Below, piece by piece: positions 9,888-20,894 of a stretch of DNA of 64,000 nucleotides. The translations under genes and the position numbers were made by a program. Below the pieces are notes generated by a model. That model was not told where the DNA came from. It saw only the letters and a program-made list of their open reading frames with translations, and made no database searches. Location of the stretch: NCBI GenBank assembly GCA_029204225.1, contig CM055097.1, forward strand, positions 33,294,804-33,358,803. Reading direction: 5' to 3'. Position 1 is the first letter of the stretch, and each line of letters starts with the position of its first letter. This DNA comes from Diphasiastrum complanatum (Eukaryota > Streptophyta > Lycopodiopsida > Lycopodiales > Lycopodiaceae).

Positions 9888-10440
9888 CTAGGAATTTAAT
9901 GGAAGCATCTATAGGAGAAACATGAGAATAGGCTTATATAGGTTTAAAACCTAAGGTTATTCACCTCATAAGTTTTGGCTATATGACAAGCGTCTACTTG
10001 CTTAAGGAAAAATGATAAAAATTCGATCTAATCATAGTAAAGGTGTTTTCATTGGGTGTTGTGATGAAGCACATGCATACATATCATATGATGATGTCAT
10101 GTCCAAGAAACTAATGATAAGAACAAATGTGATTTTTGGTGAATATGATACAAAGGTTTATCAAGAAGAAAAATAGGGAGAATCACCTTCCAAGCCCTCA
10201 TTTGATGAAGAAGAAATTGAAGAGCAACAAGATGAAAAATTAGGTAAAAAATCGAGAATAAGAACACCCATCACAAAGTGCACCTTCAATACCATTTCAC
10301 TGACAAATCCCACAGTGCTCTTATCAAACTATTGGGGGAAGTGATTTACATATAAGGTTGTGAAGAGAAGCGATCAACAGAGAATAGATCACCTCAAAGA
10401 TTATGCACTTTTGACTATGACGATGAAGAGTAATGAATTA
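9888..10440 (+). pseudogene. Old copia remnant: integrase C-terminus and linker
   Basis: Continues the integrase interrupted at 3230. Broken frames give KGVFIGCCDEAHAY and MSKKLMIRTNVIFGEYD, matching the copia segment between integrase and RT (commonly written KCIFLGY... and KIIISRDVIFDE). Multiple stops are present. Further copia sequence (RT, RNase H) appears at 16945-18100 in the same orientation, so the stretch between was probably added later. Confidence 0.7.
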
Positions 10441-12046
10441 TTAAGTTATCGCCATGAATGATGAATCTTGAATCTTGAATCTTGATGTTGGCATTTCATT
10501 TCAATTTTGTATGTGGCATGTGCTCACTGCCACACTGCAGTCAACATTGTCATCGCTCAATGTCTATGTCCAATGTCCTCTGACTCCACTTAGCATTTTA
10601 AGTCTGTATCTGATTCATAATATGTATTATAATTTATGTACATTGTAATTTGATGAAACTTGAATGTTGACAATGTCATAGAGTCTAGAGTTCAGAGTCC
10701 AGAGTCCAGACTCAAGAGTCACAATCAAAAGTTGAAATTTGAATCAAACTTAGAATTTAGAATGTTTAATGAATTACGAATTTGAGTTCTTGATTCGAGA
10801 ATCTAGTTACCTGAGTCAGAAGTCTTCAATCTTAAACGCTTAATGTACAATACATTATGCTAAATTCTACAATGTACTAATGCAATATGGAGTCTCATTC
10901 AGATCCACATCCACTACAGACTATAGTCTAATGTAATTTGTAGAGACAAATTACCCCTAAGTAATAAAGACTTTCCCAGCTTCAAAGCCCAGATAGACTT
11001 TGATGATATAGAATTATCAATGATCAATATTCTTTTAGGATATTGTATGAATTTATTACTTTAATGAATCGAGTAACAGGCATTGATATTTGTAGAACTA
11101 AGAAAACCATGTTTTATGGTATTATGAACACTGACCTTTCTTTGAAGGGATGTGCAGGTACTCATGAACGTACCTGAAGAATCAGAATAAGAATAAGAAG
11201 CCCTCTGGGCTTAAGGACTAACCTCTCTTTGAGGGTATGTGCAGGTACTCAGGAAAGTGCTAGAAGAAGAAGAACTTTCAAAGCTCAAGACTGTTATCCA
11301 AGAAGGCTGTTGACAAAGTCTATTATGAAGGCTTAGAAGAGTCTATAAAGAAGGCTTATTTCTAAGTCTATAATGAAGGCTCAGAAGAGTCTATAATAAA
11401 GGCTCAGTGGAGTCTATAAAGATCAGGAATAGGCCAAGGGAGTGATCACCGTTTTGACCCTATTCACCATGATTGAGGACAGAGCAACCTCTAGAAAAAA
11501 TGCCAATGACCATGATTGAGGACAGTTCAACCTCTAGAAAAAATGCCAATGACCATGATTGAGGATGGGCAACCTCTAGAAACAAGGGGCCTAGGAATTG
11601 ATGGACATTATGCAAAACAAGATGGACATATACCTCCCACCTACTTTGCCACATGCATTCTAGGCTATTTGACACCTAGAATGGGGCGCCCCCCTACACT
11701 CTCACTTCATATGCCAAATCATCATAATAACACTCCCAAGCTAATACACATCACCCATTCACTCCCTCTGACTAATACACGTCACCCCCTCACTCACACC
11801 TCTCACACTTGTACTAACACCTCATCCACTTCCCCAAGCCTCCCCCCTTCCTATAAGAGGAGAAATTCGCCCCCCTCCAAGGCTAATGATCATTCTTTCA
11901 TTTTGGATTTTTTTTTGCTCTTGCTTCTTTGTGTGTAGGTGCTTGGAGACGGAGTTTTGGAGCTATGACATAGGGATGCTATTTCAAATTTGGATTCGAA
12001 AGCTATTTGGAATCTCCAACACACACACTCTCTCACCACTCTCTTT
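10441..12046. other. Non-coding stretch with local tandem repeats
   Basis: No protein homology seen. Contents: TTGAATC-type simple repeats (10460-10490), an AGAGTC-rich patch (10680-10730), and two copies of a unit with CTTT.GA.GG.ATGTGCAGGTACTCA (about 11135-11165 and 11225-11250). Repeats of AAGGCT.AGAAGAGTCTATAA (11320-11420) and a tandem of about 54 bp (11463-11577) follow. A TATA-like CCTATAAGAGGAG at 11849 lies downstream of a C-rich tract and could belong to an unrecognised LTR. Confidence 0.5.
11463..11577. repeat. Short tandem repeat, about 54 bp unit, 2+ copies
   Basis: The phrase ACCATGATTGAGGACAG, then CAACCTCTAGAAAAAATGCC, occurs twice nearly exactly, with a third diverged start (CCATGATTGAGGATGGGC). 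Open frames across it are by-products of the repetition. Confidence 0.85.
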
Positions 12047-12049
12047 CAC

Positions 12050-12050
<1 letters not shown>

Positions 12051-12104
<54 letters not shown>
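12051..12104. repeat. (CT)n microsatellite
   Basis: About 54 bp of pure CT repeats in a longer C/T-rich stretch from 12025. No LINE 3' hairpin is found directly upstream, so this run may be a free microsatellite rather than a LINE tail. Confidence 0.95.
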
Positions 12105-12107
<3 letters not shown>

Positions 12108-12177
12108 ACCCTCTCCTGAAACCATGGTATGATCTTGAATCTGATATCCATATGTAAGAATGGTTGATTAGTACCAT

Positions 12178-12545
12178 TGCATGTCATGCCATCTGTGGCC
12201 TATTGTCCATGCATGTCAGTTTAGACTCTTGCATGTCATGCCGTCTGTGGCCTAATGTCCATGCATGTCTGTTTAGACTCTTGCATGTCATGCCATCCAT
12301 TGCCTAATGTCCATGCATGTCAGTTTCGACACTTGCATGTCATGCCATCTGTGGCCTTTTGTCCATGCATGCTTTTCAGATTTGAAGCTTGCATGTCACA
12401 CCATCCATTGCCTAATGACCATGCATATCAGTTCAGACTATTGCATGTCAAGAATCTATGATCCAACATGATTGCATGTCAAGAATCTAGGATCTATCAT
12501 GATTGCATGTCAAGTATCTAAGATCCTTCATGATTGCATGACGGA
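12178..12545. repeat. Minisatellite with ATGCATGTC core
   Basis: Five diverged units of about 60 bp (TGCATGTCATGCC..., GGCCTAATGTCCATGCATGTC..., 12178-12450) pass into about three units of roughly 36 bp (TTGCATGTCAAGAATCTA.GATC, 12443-12540). The whole block is dense in the CATGCATG palindrome. No coding capacity is apparent, and the open frame across it reflects only the repeat. Confidence 0.88.
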
Positions 12546-12749
12546 AGAAATAAGATTTATGAAGAAATTTCTATGCTTCTGATAAGCTAGATATGGAATT
12601 AAGACCATTGAAAGGAAGTAAGTTGATGTTCCTATTTTGAGACCCTTATTGGAATCTATTGTATATGTAATTGGCATAAGCCAATTGGTTTTGCATAATG
12701 ACAAGAAACATCTTTCCGGGGGGGGGTGTCCCTATCTTGACCCCTCAGT

Positions 12750-13934
12750 GCTTCCGCTGTATGTGATGGTTTACACTCATCCTCCATTGCTGGCGACTTG
12801 ATCGATTTCATCACTGACAGGGATTTGCTGCTCTTTATGGAGACTCATGAGAGTCAGGAGAGAGGATTACCTATTTTTCCAGGATACAGATGGGATTCCG
12901 TGTATAGACTTGAGACTAGATCAGCTAGCGGTCGTGGATCCGGAGGTGTTGCATGTTTATACAGAGAGTCTCTTCATCCGAGCATTGAGTTCATCAGACA
13001 CAATGAGCATGCACGGTATATATGGATTCATATTACTGGGCAGGATATTGGGTTGGACAGGGACCTCTTTGTGGCGGCCTGTTATTTTCCTCCAGAGTCT
13101 TTGTCGTTTGCTGAGGGCACAGGTTCACCCTACCTTGATTTATCTCCTGATATTATCAGATTCGCAGAGCGGGGGCATATTCTCCTCACTGGAGATTTTA
13201 ATGCCCGAACCTCTTCACGACAGTCAGAGTTCTATGACATCACCGACCAGCTCCGCGTTCATGCCCTTGACAGCGATGATATGGGAGTTACCAGGATTTC
13301 AAAGGACAGCATGGGACCTACTACCCCTTACGGTGAGCATTTATTGCAGTTTGGAGAGGCCCATGAGTTAGCCATTTACAATGGCCCAACTTGTTGGCCA
13401 AAATCTGGCAGTTATACTTGTCACCCTCACAGTGGTGGACACAGTGTTGTGGATTATCTCATGGGATCACCATCTTCCATTCCTCTCATCTCTGATTTTC
13501 ATGTATCTCCCACCACTGTCTCTGATCATTCCTTTCTCTCCTTCGCTATCGGCCGCCTCCCACCTCCCCAGCCATCCTCACACCCCCTGCTTACACGGGC
13601 ACCCAAGTATACATTCAGTTCTCTCTTTACACCAGTTTACCAGGAGTTCCTAATCTCATTGCTCCATTCCTTCCCTCGCGATAGTACAGTCGAGACTCAA
13701 GCTGCCTTTCTTAGCACTTCTCTTCATACCGCTGCTTCCCTTGCTTTTCCATCGAAACCCCATAAAAGCAGAGGCACCCGCTCCTCATCGATACGACCCC
13801 CACACCCCCCGTGGTATGATGCTGAATGTCGCTCTCTTCGTCAGCTTGTCACCCATGCCCGCACTCACGATCCTCATCTCCTCCACTCCGCTAGGCGCTC
13901 TTACCGTCGACTCCGAAGGAACGCGTCTTGTTGA
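12750..13934 (+). pseudogene. LINE A ORF2: APE-type endonuclease domain
   Basis: Homologous reading from about 12750, with the first ATG at 12798. The catalytic motifs of the APE-like endonuclease that nicks target DNA are all present: METHE (12838-12852), LTGDFNAR (about 13184-13207), VVDYLMGSPS (13449-13478) and SDHSFLS (13521-13541). The frame ends at a TGA at 13932. Compared with LINE D about nine codons are missing there, which shifts the RT into the next frame. Without that deletion the domain looks intact. Confidence 0.9.
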
Positions 13935-15453
13935 TCTTCTCTTCAGTTCCTCTTCAGGCGCCTTTTGGCGTGAGTTTATCCCTCGTGCTCCACCACCCCT
14001 CCTGGATGACCTTCGCATATGGATCGAATACGCTACCAAACTATATACCATACCCACTGACGCACCCATCTCTATCTCCCCACGCCCCTCTGAGTTCATC
14101 TTCTTTACATCTGACATGGTACTTACGGCCATCAAGAGAATGAAGTCCCATAAAGCAAGAGATATCGAAGACCTTGAATCTGAACTCCTAACCCATGCTT
14201 CCGACCTCCTTGCTCCCACTCTAGCCACTCTCCTCAATTCCGCCGTTGTCTCTGGTTTCCCCTCATCCTGGTGCACCAACACCATCCACCCTATTCATAA
14301 AAATGGTGATCCCATGATTCCTGGTAATTACCGCACCATCATGATCGAACATGTTCTCACGAAGCTCTATGGTACCATATTCCAGTCTGCAGTGAGTTCA
14401 GAGGCGGAAGCTCGGAGATTACATGCATTGGGGCAGGCAGGTTTCCGATCTCATTATTCTACCACTGACCATATTTTTACACTTCGAGCCTTGATCGAGG
14501 AAGCTAAGTACAAGAAAGAGAGGGTTTACTGCTGTTTTGTAGATTTCAGGAAGGCCTTTGATTATGTACCACGCTCCCTGCTCATTCAGAGACTTCGTGA
14601 CCTTGGTTTCTCCACAGATATTGTTCTAGCAGTGATGGCTCTTTATGAGAAGGTCTTGGGATGTTTCCGACATAGCAGTGGCTTATCTGATCACATTTGG
14701 AGCACCATTGGGGTGAAACAGGGGTGCTCTCTTTCACCGGTTCTCGTTGGATTGTATATTGATGAGTTAGAGCGAGTCATCTCATAGTGTGGCGGGGGTG
14801 GCTGTAGACTTGGCACCATTCTGATTGCTATTCTCCTTTATGCGGATGATGTAGTACTAGTATCCCCGACCAGAGAGGGTTTGCAGAGGCAGCTAGATTG
14901 TTTACAGGGATTTTGTACCAGATGGGGGTTGGGGGTGAACACTGCGAAGACCAAGGTTATGGTCTTCAACGCTTCTCGAGCCTTCATGCAGCGCCAGGAG
15001 CTCATCCTAGATGGACAGGCCTTAGAGGTAGTTTCCTCTTATACCTATTTGGGGATACTCTTCTCTGGTCCTACCTTCAGCATGCGACAAGCTGCCACCA
15101 CCCGACTTGGGAAGGGGCATTCCTCTCTTGTTCAGCTTGAGCGGTTCTGTTTCAGGAAGCTTATCCGAGATGTTCGTAGTAAGTGTAGACTCTTTGATAC
15201 TATTGTCACCCCCACAACCTTATATGCAGCAGAGACATGGTGCACCGGCCTCCCTTCATCACATTGGGCCAGCATTTCACGATTGCAGACCACCATGTTA
15301 GCCCGTATGATTCGAGTGAAGCCCTCGGTTCCACATGAGATCCTTCTTGCAGAGTTTGCCGTTCCACCCATTCAGATATATGCCGCGTTCCAGCTTATCA
15401 CATACATTCAGAGAATCCAGGCTCTACCCGATGAGGATATGAGATATACATAG
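13935..15453 (+). pseudogene. LINE A ORF2: reverse transcriptase and thumb region
   Basis: The frame is one step away from that of the endonuclease. Motifs are TIHPIHKNGDPMIPGNYR (14278-14331), CCFVDFRKAFDYVPR (about 14530-14575), GVKQGCSLSP (about 14712-14741) and the catalytic YADDVV (14838-14855). A TAG at 14785 replaces the CAG found in LINE C, so decay probably began with one C-to-T change. The thumb region continues (KTKVMVFN, SYTYLGILF) to a stop at 15451. Confidence 0.92.
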
Positions 15454-16227
15454 ACAGCACTTGTCTCCTCACACTTTCTTCATGACCAGGGCTATCGACT
15501 ATCGTGGTTCTCTCAGGCATCCCGTTTCCTCCTTGAGTCATTTGGTATCTCCATTACAGAGCTCCCCTCAGGTACTCATCATCAGGTGCATCTTATATCG
15601 GGCATATCTCGACCGTACTTGGGGGCGACAGCTTGGGGTGAAACCCGGCTACTACTGGACTCATTTTATTGAGCTTGACATAGCAGGGTTCCCGGTCTTA
15701 CCACATTATTTGGACTCGAGACTATCACATTGCCTGAGATTTACATTGGGACAGCTCCGTGTATCATCACATCAGTTGGCTATTGAGACTGGTAGATTCC
15801 AGGGTACCTCGAGAGAGGAGCGGATTTGCCAGTTATGCTCTTTAGAGGAGGTGGAGTTAGAGGAGCACTTTATCTTTAGGTGCCCGGTTTATTACGAGAT
15901 CAGAGGGAGATACCACTGTTTGTTCCGAGACACACCTGTCACCTTACGATCGCTCATAGCTTATGAGGATTCCCGTGCGCGGCACTCATGATACGAGGGA
16001 TGTTTATACTACGACAAGATTTGTATCAGACAGCCCAGCCGAGTCAGGTTTCTCAGCCTCAGATCACTTCTTTCTTCTCCAGGAGGAGAGGACGTTTTGA
16101 TGACGGTGACGATGATGATGATGACCTGCTTGCCCACAGAGATCAGAGACAGCGTCCCACACATACCCATGTTGCAGCACGAGCTACTCGACCTATCACG
16201 AGGAGACCTCTTCATCCTCTCAGATGA
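15454..16227 (+). pseudogene. LINE A ORF2 C-terminus: CCHC finger and PCNA-box tail
   Basis: Two overlapping frames (15461-15991 and 15988-16227) together encode the C-terminal part. The finger reads CQLCSLEEVELEEHFIFRC (15827-15883), the CCHC arrangement typical of L1-type ORF2. Downstream are QPQITSFF (16054-16077) followed by SRRRGRF and an acidic run DDGDDDDDD. The same order, finger then QxxITxFF then basic and acidic residues, is kept in LINEs B, C and D. The 8-residue motif matches the PCNA-interacting peptide consensus. Confidence 0.85.
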
Positions 16228-16494
16228 CGTCAGAGACCACCAGTGGCCCTTCATGCTACAGGCCGTATTACATCCTTCTATATCATCAGCACCAGTAGGA
16301 CAGGACTAGATGATAGCGTCATATCTCACTCATGACTGTTAGCAGTATACATGCTCCCACATGTTTCTAATAACATCACATCTATTTCAGTTTATAGCTT
16401 TAGCTCTAGATTGCTACTTTTGTTACTGTTTTGGAGACGTTTCATACGCTCCTATGGTTACCACATACTTGACATGTACATTTACTAGTCTTAT

Positions 16495-16534
16495 ATGCCT
16501 TTTGGCATGGAAATGACATTAATAAAGCTTTCTT

Positions 16535-16596
<62 letters not shown>
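16495..16596 (+). repeat. LINE A 3' end: hairpin and (TC)n tail
   Basis: ATGCC, loop TTTT, GGCAT at 16495-16508, then ACATTAATAAAGC (16516-16528), a short CTTT repeat and (TC)n to 16596. It replaces the poly(A) tail expected of plant L1 elements. AATAAA could also act as a polyadenylation signal. Confidence 0.9.
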
Positions 16597-16597
<1 letters not shown>

Positions 16598-16599
<2 letters not shown>

Positions 16600-16944
16600 A
16601 CCACTAACTGTAGCAGCTACCTATACAACTATGACTCGTCTGCTTAGCTCTAGAGTATGGTTTCTAGATTGGCGATTCGAATTTGTTAGAATCGGATGTT
16701 CGATGAATCATGAATCAGACATGAAACATTACTTGATTGCTTAATCTACAGTGTAGGTAGTATGTACTATGTATACAACCTAATTTGTGGAATATAGATC
16801 TTGAATTCATGCTTGGATACCTTAAAACCAAAAAAATATGCAACTTGACCGATTCGGTCGATTTGGTTTCCAGATGGGCGGTTCGAATCGATTTGAACCG
16901 GTTGAATCGGGCCGATTCGAATCGGACATGAAACCGTACTTGTA
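16598..16944. repeat. Candidate MITE-like element rich in GATTCGAATCGG
   Basis: Both flanks of this segment carry GATTCGAAT/GAATCGG motifs (16670-16730 and 16850-16940) ending in AATCGGACATGAAACC or a close variant. The right block has palindromic GGTTCGAATCGATTTGAACC. Similar text occurs at 62000-62095. This suggests the inverted ends of a small DNA transposon, but a target duplication was not found. Confidence 0.4.
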
Positions 16945-18102
16945 ACAAAAAGTCATGCACAATAAGGAGGGACTGACTTTGAAATGGGAGAGAAATCAAA
17001 TGGATGGCAAAAGCACTTTTTTGATGAATTTCTAGGAGGAGTTTATCTAGAGAAGCCACATGTCTTTGTTGTGAAAGACAAGGAAGAGCAGCTATGGAAG
17101 TAAAAGAAAACCACGTACGAACTATAGCAAACTCCTAGAGCATTGTTATCTTCTATGTGGATGTCCTAGTCATTCCAAGAAGCAACGAACAACTTAGCAC
17201 AACAAGAAAACTAGATTTATTAGGAGAATTTGAAATGACACCTTTAGGAATAATATATATGGTCCTTGCATTGAAGTTATGAGATTTTGTGGATGGGCTC
17301 TATACGGTTGACAATTGCATGTTTCCTTTGTTATTTTGGGTACCATGCTTTAACATAACATCGATATATTGAAGTATGAATAGAATGTGAGCATAAGATA
17401 TTTTGAAGAATTTAAACCTAAAGGCATGTAATTTCTATACTCCATTGGTCAAGTCAATATTTCACTATTGATAGTGAAGAAGTTGGACATCTTTATAAAT
17501 AGCTTGTTGAAGCATCATTTACTTGATCGACACTAGGCCTGACATGTCTTATGTAGTTAGTGTGCTAGCTAATCAATATTATGTCCAAAGAAAACACATT
17601 GACAAGGCACAAATTGAATCTTAAGATACTTGAGATGTGCTTGAAATTATGGCATCAAACTTGGGAAACAAAGTATATAAGATCTACAATTGGATATGTA
17701 TTCTCTTGGATAGGTGTTGTTGCATGGTGTAGTAAGAAGCAATCTAAAGTAAAATCGTCTTCTATCGAAGAAGAATTTAGAGAGGCTACGACAGCAATAT
17801 GTTAGGCTATTTGGTTAAGATGACTACTTGCACATTTGGATCACTCTCAAGGTGACCTTGTGATAGTTTTATGTGACAGGAAGAGTTGCATCCAACTTGC
17901 AAAAGATCTTGTTTTTATGCAAGAACAAAGCACATTGAAATACAACATTGTATAAAAGAAAAGCAACATAATGGAGAAATTGAGTTAGTGTATCTAAAAA
18001 CTTATGATTGGGTTGTTGATTATTTGAGAAAACTTCTTACAGGAGAAAGTTTGAGAAACTTAGACATTTGCTAGGTGTGATAGTCGACAAAATTTAGAAG
18101 GG
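16945..18102 (+). pseudogene. Old copia remnant: reverse transcriptase and RNase H
   Basis: Broken frames match copia RT: EVYLEKPHVFVVKDKEEQLWK at about 17038-17100 corresponds to the segment usually reading VYVEQPEGFV..., and LLGEFEMTPLG lies near 17220-17255. RNase H follows: RTKHIEIQHCIKEKQHNGEIEL near 17925-17985, then WVVDYLRKLLTGESLRNL. Orientation and order fit the integrase at 3091 and 9888, so these pieces probably belong to one element. No frame is intact. Confidence 0.75.
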
Positions 18103-18420
18103 CAATGTTGGAAATGTTAGCAAAGTAATGTGTATTTTGTTTTTTGTGTAATTTTGCAACATTATTGTCTTGCCCAACTTGAGCCCCATAGTAATAAAAA
18201 AATTATATACATGATGTTATATACATATGGGGGGCCCCAGCAAAAAGTTAATAAAAATGGCCCAACTACCTCAAGATATTAGCCTATAAATTGACTCCTA
18301 CTTATGAATCACATCATTGTCGGTCCTAGCACTTGAGAAACTGTATATAGAGGGTACAAAGTTGTGATAGTAGACAAGTTGTTGCAAGTTGGTGGTGTCC
18401 CCTCTCTAAAATATACTTGT
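18103..18420 (+). repeat. Probable 3' LTR of old copia element
   Basis: GAAGGGCAA followed by TGTTGGAAATGTTAGC at 18103 has the form of a polypurine tract and copia LTR start. CCTATAAATTG near 18291 is a good TATA box. The partner LTR is not recognised, so the right end is only a guess. Confidence 0.45.
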
Positions 18421-19539
18421 ATTTACCTTTATATTTTGCAAGAGCTCATGCATTTCTTTTAAAACTTGTGCTTGTCTATTAGTCATTGCTATTTTTTGTG
18501 CCCTTAATCGAGCATCTATTTTAACACTTAAAGACCCTAAGTAACTTTGATATGCAGATGTAGTGAATGAAAACAAAAGATAGATGGATCTTAGAACTTG
18601 TCTTATTGCAAGAGGACACAAGATTCACTTTTTATCCGAATAGAAAACCCCATTGTACAAAGTCTAGCCTATTTTGAAAGAAAATCTTTGTTTAAATGAA
18701 GTTTGACTATGTCTTCTGTCACCTTCTAGAAGGTCAAAATGGACTATAGTTGATCTTACTATCGCACCCCAATAGAGACCAAGTACATTCAATAAAATTG
18801 TAAGCGGAAAAACTTGAGAATACAAAATGGAAATTAACCCCTTTTGACCTAAAATTTGATTTGTCAATAATTTTGATATGCAGCTCCAATGGATTGTTGT
18901 GTGCTGCAATAGTTGGTTTCTCAATGTAGACTCCTCAATGATGTAGTTATTCGATTGTCTCCAAAAAATATGGAGGCTCCAAAAACTGGAAGTTTGGATT
19001 TTTTGGAAATCCTAGTATTAGTGGACGATTTTGAAAACATCTTACCTCCCCTAAAACAACATTTTTATGTCCTTTGGACTTCAAAGTGTTAGAGAAATTA
19101 AGAAATAGAAAACTAACGATGTAAATAAAATAGATAATCTGGTTACAATTTGAGACCAAAGTTTTGGTGCATTTAGAGAAGCTTACATCACTTTAGCATA
19201 ATCTCAATATAGATACAACTCAGTTGAAGATCATTGTTCTCAAATTGATTATTAATCTTCTCAGTACTTGATGTATAAGTTTGCAATCTTCCTTATTTTT
19301 TTTTAATTTGAGTTTTTGCTCCTAGCTAGCTATGATGTTCATAAGTAAATAGAGATTAACATAGCAATAGCAATATGATTTTTTAAGCTCTATTTTTGTA
19401 CAATTCATTATCTGATTACCATATGAACCTTCTGGGAATGGATTCTCTGTTGCAAGTAGCCATCCTTGTTTTTCTATTAATCCATTAAGGTGCGGTGGGT
19501 TTAAATGTCAAGATTACCATAAATTGTGAATGTTCACAG
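18421..19539. other. Intron or upstream sequence of BGAL, no gene seen
   Basis: AT-rich DNA without recognisable coding homology. It ends in a plausible acceptor (TGTTCACAG at 19531-19539) for the first visible BGAL exon. The preceding BGAL exon, with the catalytic glutamates, is not found in 1-19539, so this intron probably extends beyond the window. Confidence 0.6.
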
Positions 19540-19645
19540 GTTTGGCTCATGGGGGGAACCTGTACCACATAGGCCAGTAGAGGATCTTGCATTTGCAGTG
19601 GCACGATTTTTTGAACGTCGTGGCAGCCTCCAAAATTATTATATG
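19540..19645 (+). CDS. BGAL: Plant beta-galactosidase (GH35), internal exon 1 of 6 seen
   Basis: The exon encodes, after a split Trp codon, [20 protein letters not shown] and then [15 protein letters not shown]. This is the GH35 catalytic-barrel segment just after the catalytic nucleophile. The acceptor is CACAG and the donor GTAAGT; the exon ends in phase 0 after ATG. Plant GH35 enzymes are secreted cell-wall enzymes that release terminal beta-galactose from pectin side chains and arabinogalactans. The later exons (SMRDV...FVNGELAG, TKDTTDYLWY) fit the BGAL9 group best. All six exons are open and in phase, so the gene may be functional. The signal peptide and N-terminal exons lie upstream of the window, and the C-terminal exons beyond it. 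Confidence 0.93.
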
Positions 19646-20481
19646 GTAAGTCTAGGATGGTAAGTCTAGGATGTCAGGATTGTGATAAAAAATTATTATA
19701 TGGTAAGTCTAGGAATGTCAGGATTGTGATCAAAAAATGCTATGCTCCCTTTTGGGGCTTGACTAAGCGCACTCATAAAACTAAGTGGTAGAGCTACATG
19801 AGTGATCTCACCCTTGGATCTAGTCATTTCTTATGTCTTTTCTTTCTCTTGGTTGGATCGGTGCTTAATTGATTATCAAGTTGGTTATTGAGTGAAAATG
19901 AGGTCTGATTAGTCTTTTTTTATCACTTGAAATTGATTTTTTTTCTGTGATGAGCTTCTACAACCTGGTAAATTTAAAGAAAGAAATGAAAGCTGATAGA
20001 AATTGCAATGCTTCTAGAGCAAAGAGGGAATCGATTTCTGTACATGTTCTTGATTTTTTCTTATCTAATGAATAAACATTTACGGCTCCAAAACAATCTT
20101 GTTTTGTTACTCTTAGTCAAAACTGGTAACAACATATCTTGATGAGAATATGGTTGGAAACGTTGAAACATTTTCTAACAGTCAAGCTTTTGTGACAATT
20201 TGTAACCATTTTGGTATGCATAACATACGTTTTCTAGCTAGTTGTCTTTGCGACAAGCCTCTTAGATCTTAAAAATTTCTCTACTTTGTCTAACACTTTG
20301 GTTTTTGTTGAAGTATGAAGATACTCATCTTTGTCTAGCTAATTGACATTTGTAAAATAGCAAATGCAATTAGATCAAGAATTCTGAACCTGTAATATCT
20401 AAACCTGTATTCTGCTGAAACCTGGGTTGGAATGACTCCTTAGTTAAATATTTACTAATTTTTTTTAAATTTTTTGGGGGT
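19646..20481. other. Start of the 18.6 kb BGAL intron
   Basis: Begins with a duplicated donor region: the string TTATTATATGGTAAGTCTAGG at the exon end recurs at about 19693-19713, with another GTAAGTCTAGGATG between. The rest is AT-rich without coding signal. Confidence 0.75.
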
Positions 20482-20526
20482 CCCGTTCTGGAACGGAACG
20501 CGTTCTAGAATGCGTTCCAGAACGGG
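20482..20526. repeat. Perfect 13 bp inverted repeat rich in TTCnnGAA
   Basis: CCCGTTCTGGAAC (20482-20494) and GTTCCAGAACGGG (20514-20526) are exact reverse complements around a 19 bp loop that itself holds GTTCTAGAAT. The motif is shared with the ends of the element at 55499-56162, so this may be a remnant of the same foldback family. Confidence 0.7.
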
Positions 20527-20689
20527 CAACAATGATGCAAAGCATCGCTCTCAAAGGTGAAGTGGTGTGGAAGTACTGTCCACCTACACATATTGGAGAA
20601 TTCTGCTACTAAGATGAGGGCAACAACAGAAGCTTGATGTAAGAGGCATATATACTTAAGGTATCAGGCCTCCTGATCCTTTTACACCA

Positions 20690-20894
20690 TCAATTATCAG
20701 GGCTCTTAATCCTTTTACAGTGCCAGTCACTCTGTTGATGTCTTGGAAATTTAAGGAAAAGGTACAACGTTTCATCTACTTTGGTTCTCCTGAGGGGAAT
20801 GAACTCAAGAACTGGTTTTTTAAGCTGGAAACCTCTATCTTTATGTTTAAGCTGGAAACCTCCAGCTAGCTGTCTTACACTTGGATGACTGTGC
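20690..20894 (+). pseudogene. Decayed gypsy gag, left of copia insertion
   Basis: Broken frames give FIYFGSPEGNELKNWFFKLE and then LSYTWMT, matching the capsid segment LENWFAKLDTYFQIY...HLDGRAATWW of gypsy element 1. The capsid text resumes at 24138 with ATWWRILYQ-like sequence, showing that the copia element at 20895-24132 landed in it. Confidence 0.75.

Larger units (their letters stand above)
12716..16596 (+). mobile_element. LINE A: 5'-truncated L1-type retrotransposon with (TC)n tail
   Basis: Contains almost the whole ORF2 but no ORF1. The order is APE endonuclease, reverse transcriptase, CCHC finger, PCNA-box tail, 3'UTR with hairpin (16495-16508) and (TC)n tail (16540-16596). The 5' boundary is taken where similarity to LINE D begins, after a G run at 12719-12727. 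The reading is broken by a small deletion near 13915, a TAG at 14785 and frameshifts near 15455 and 15990. It is the most complete uninverted ORF2 in the window and serves as the local reference for the family. It lies inside the old copia remnant. Confidence 0.93.

Noticed and set aside
12178-12545. CRISPR-like regular repeats
   Set aside because: This is an ordinary tandem minisatellite with changing unit length.
13785-14285. 166-codon antisense open frame
   Set aside because: It is the mirror of the LINE A reverse transcriptase and has no homology of its own.
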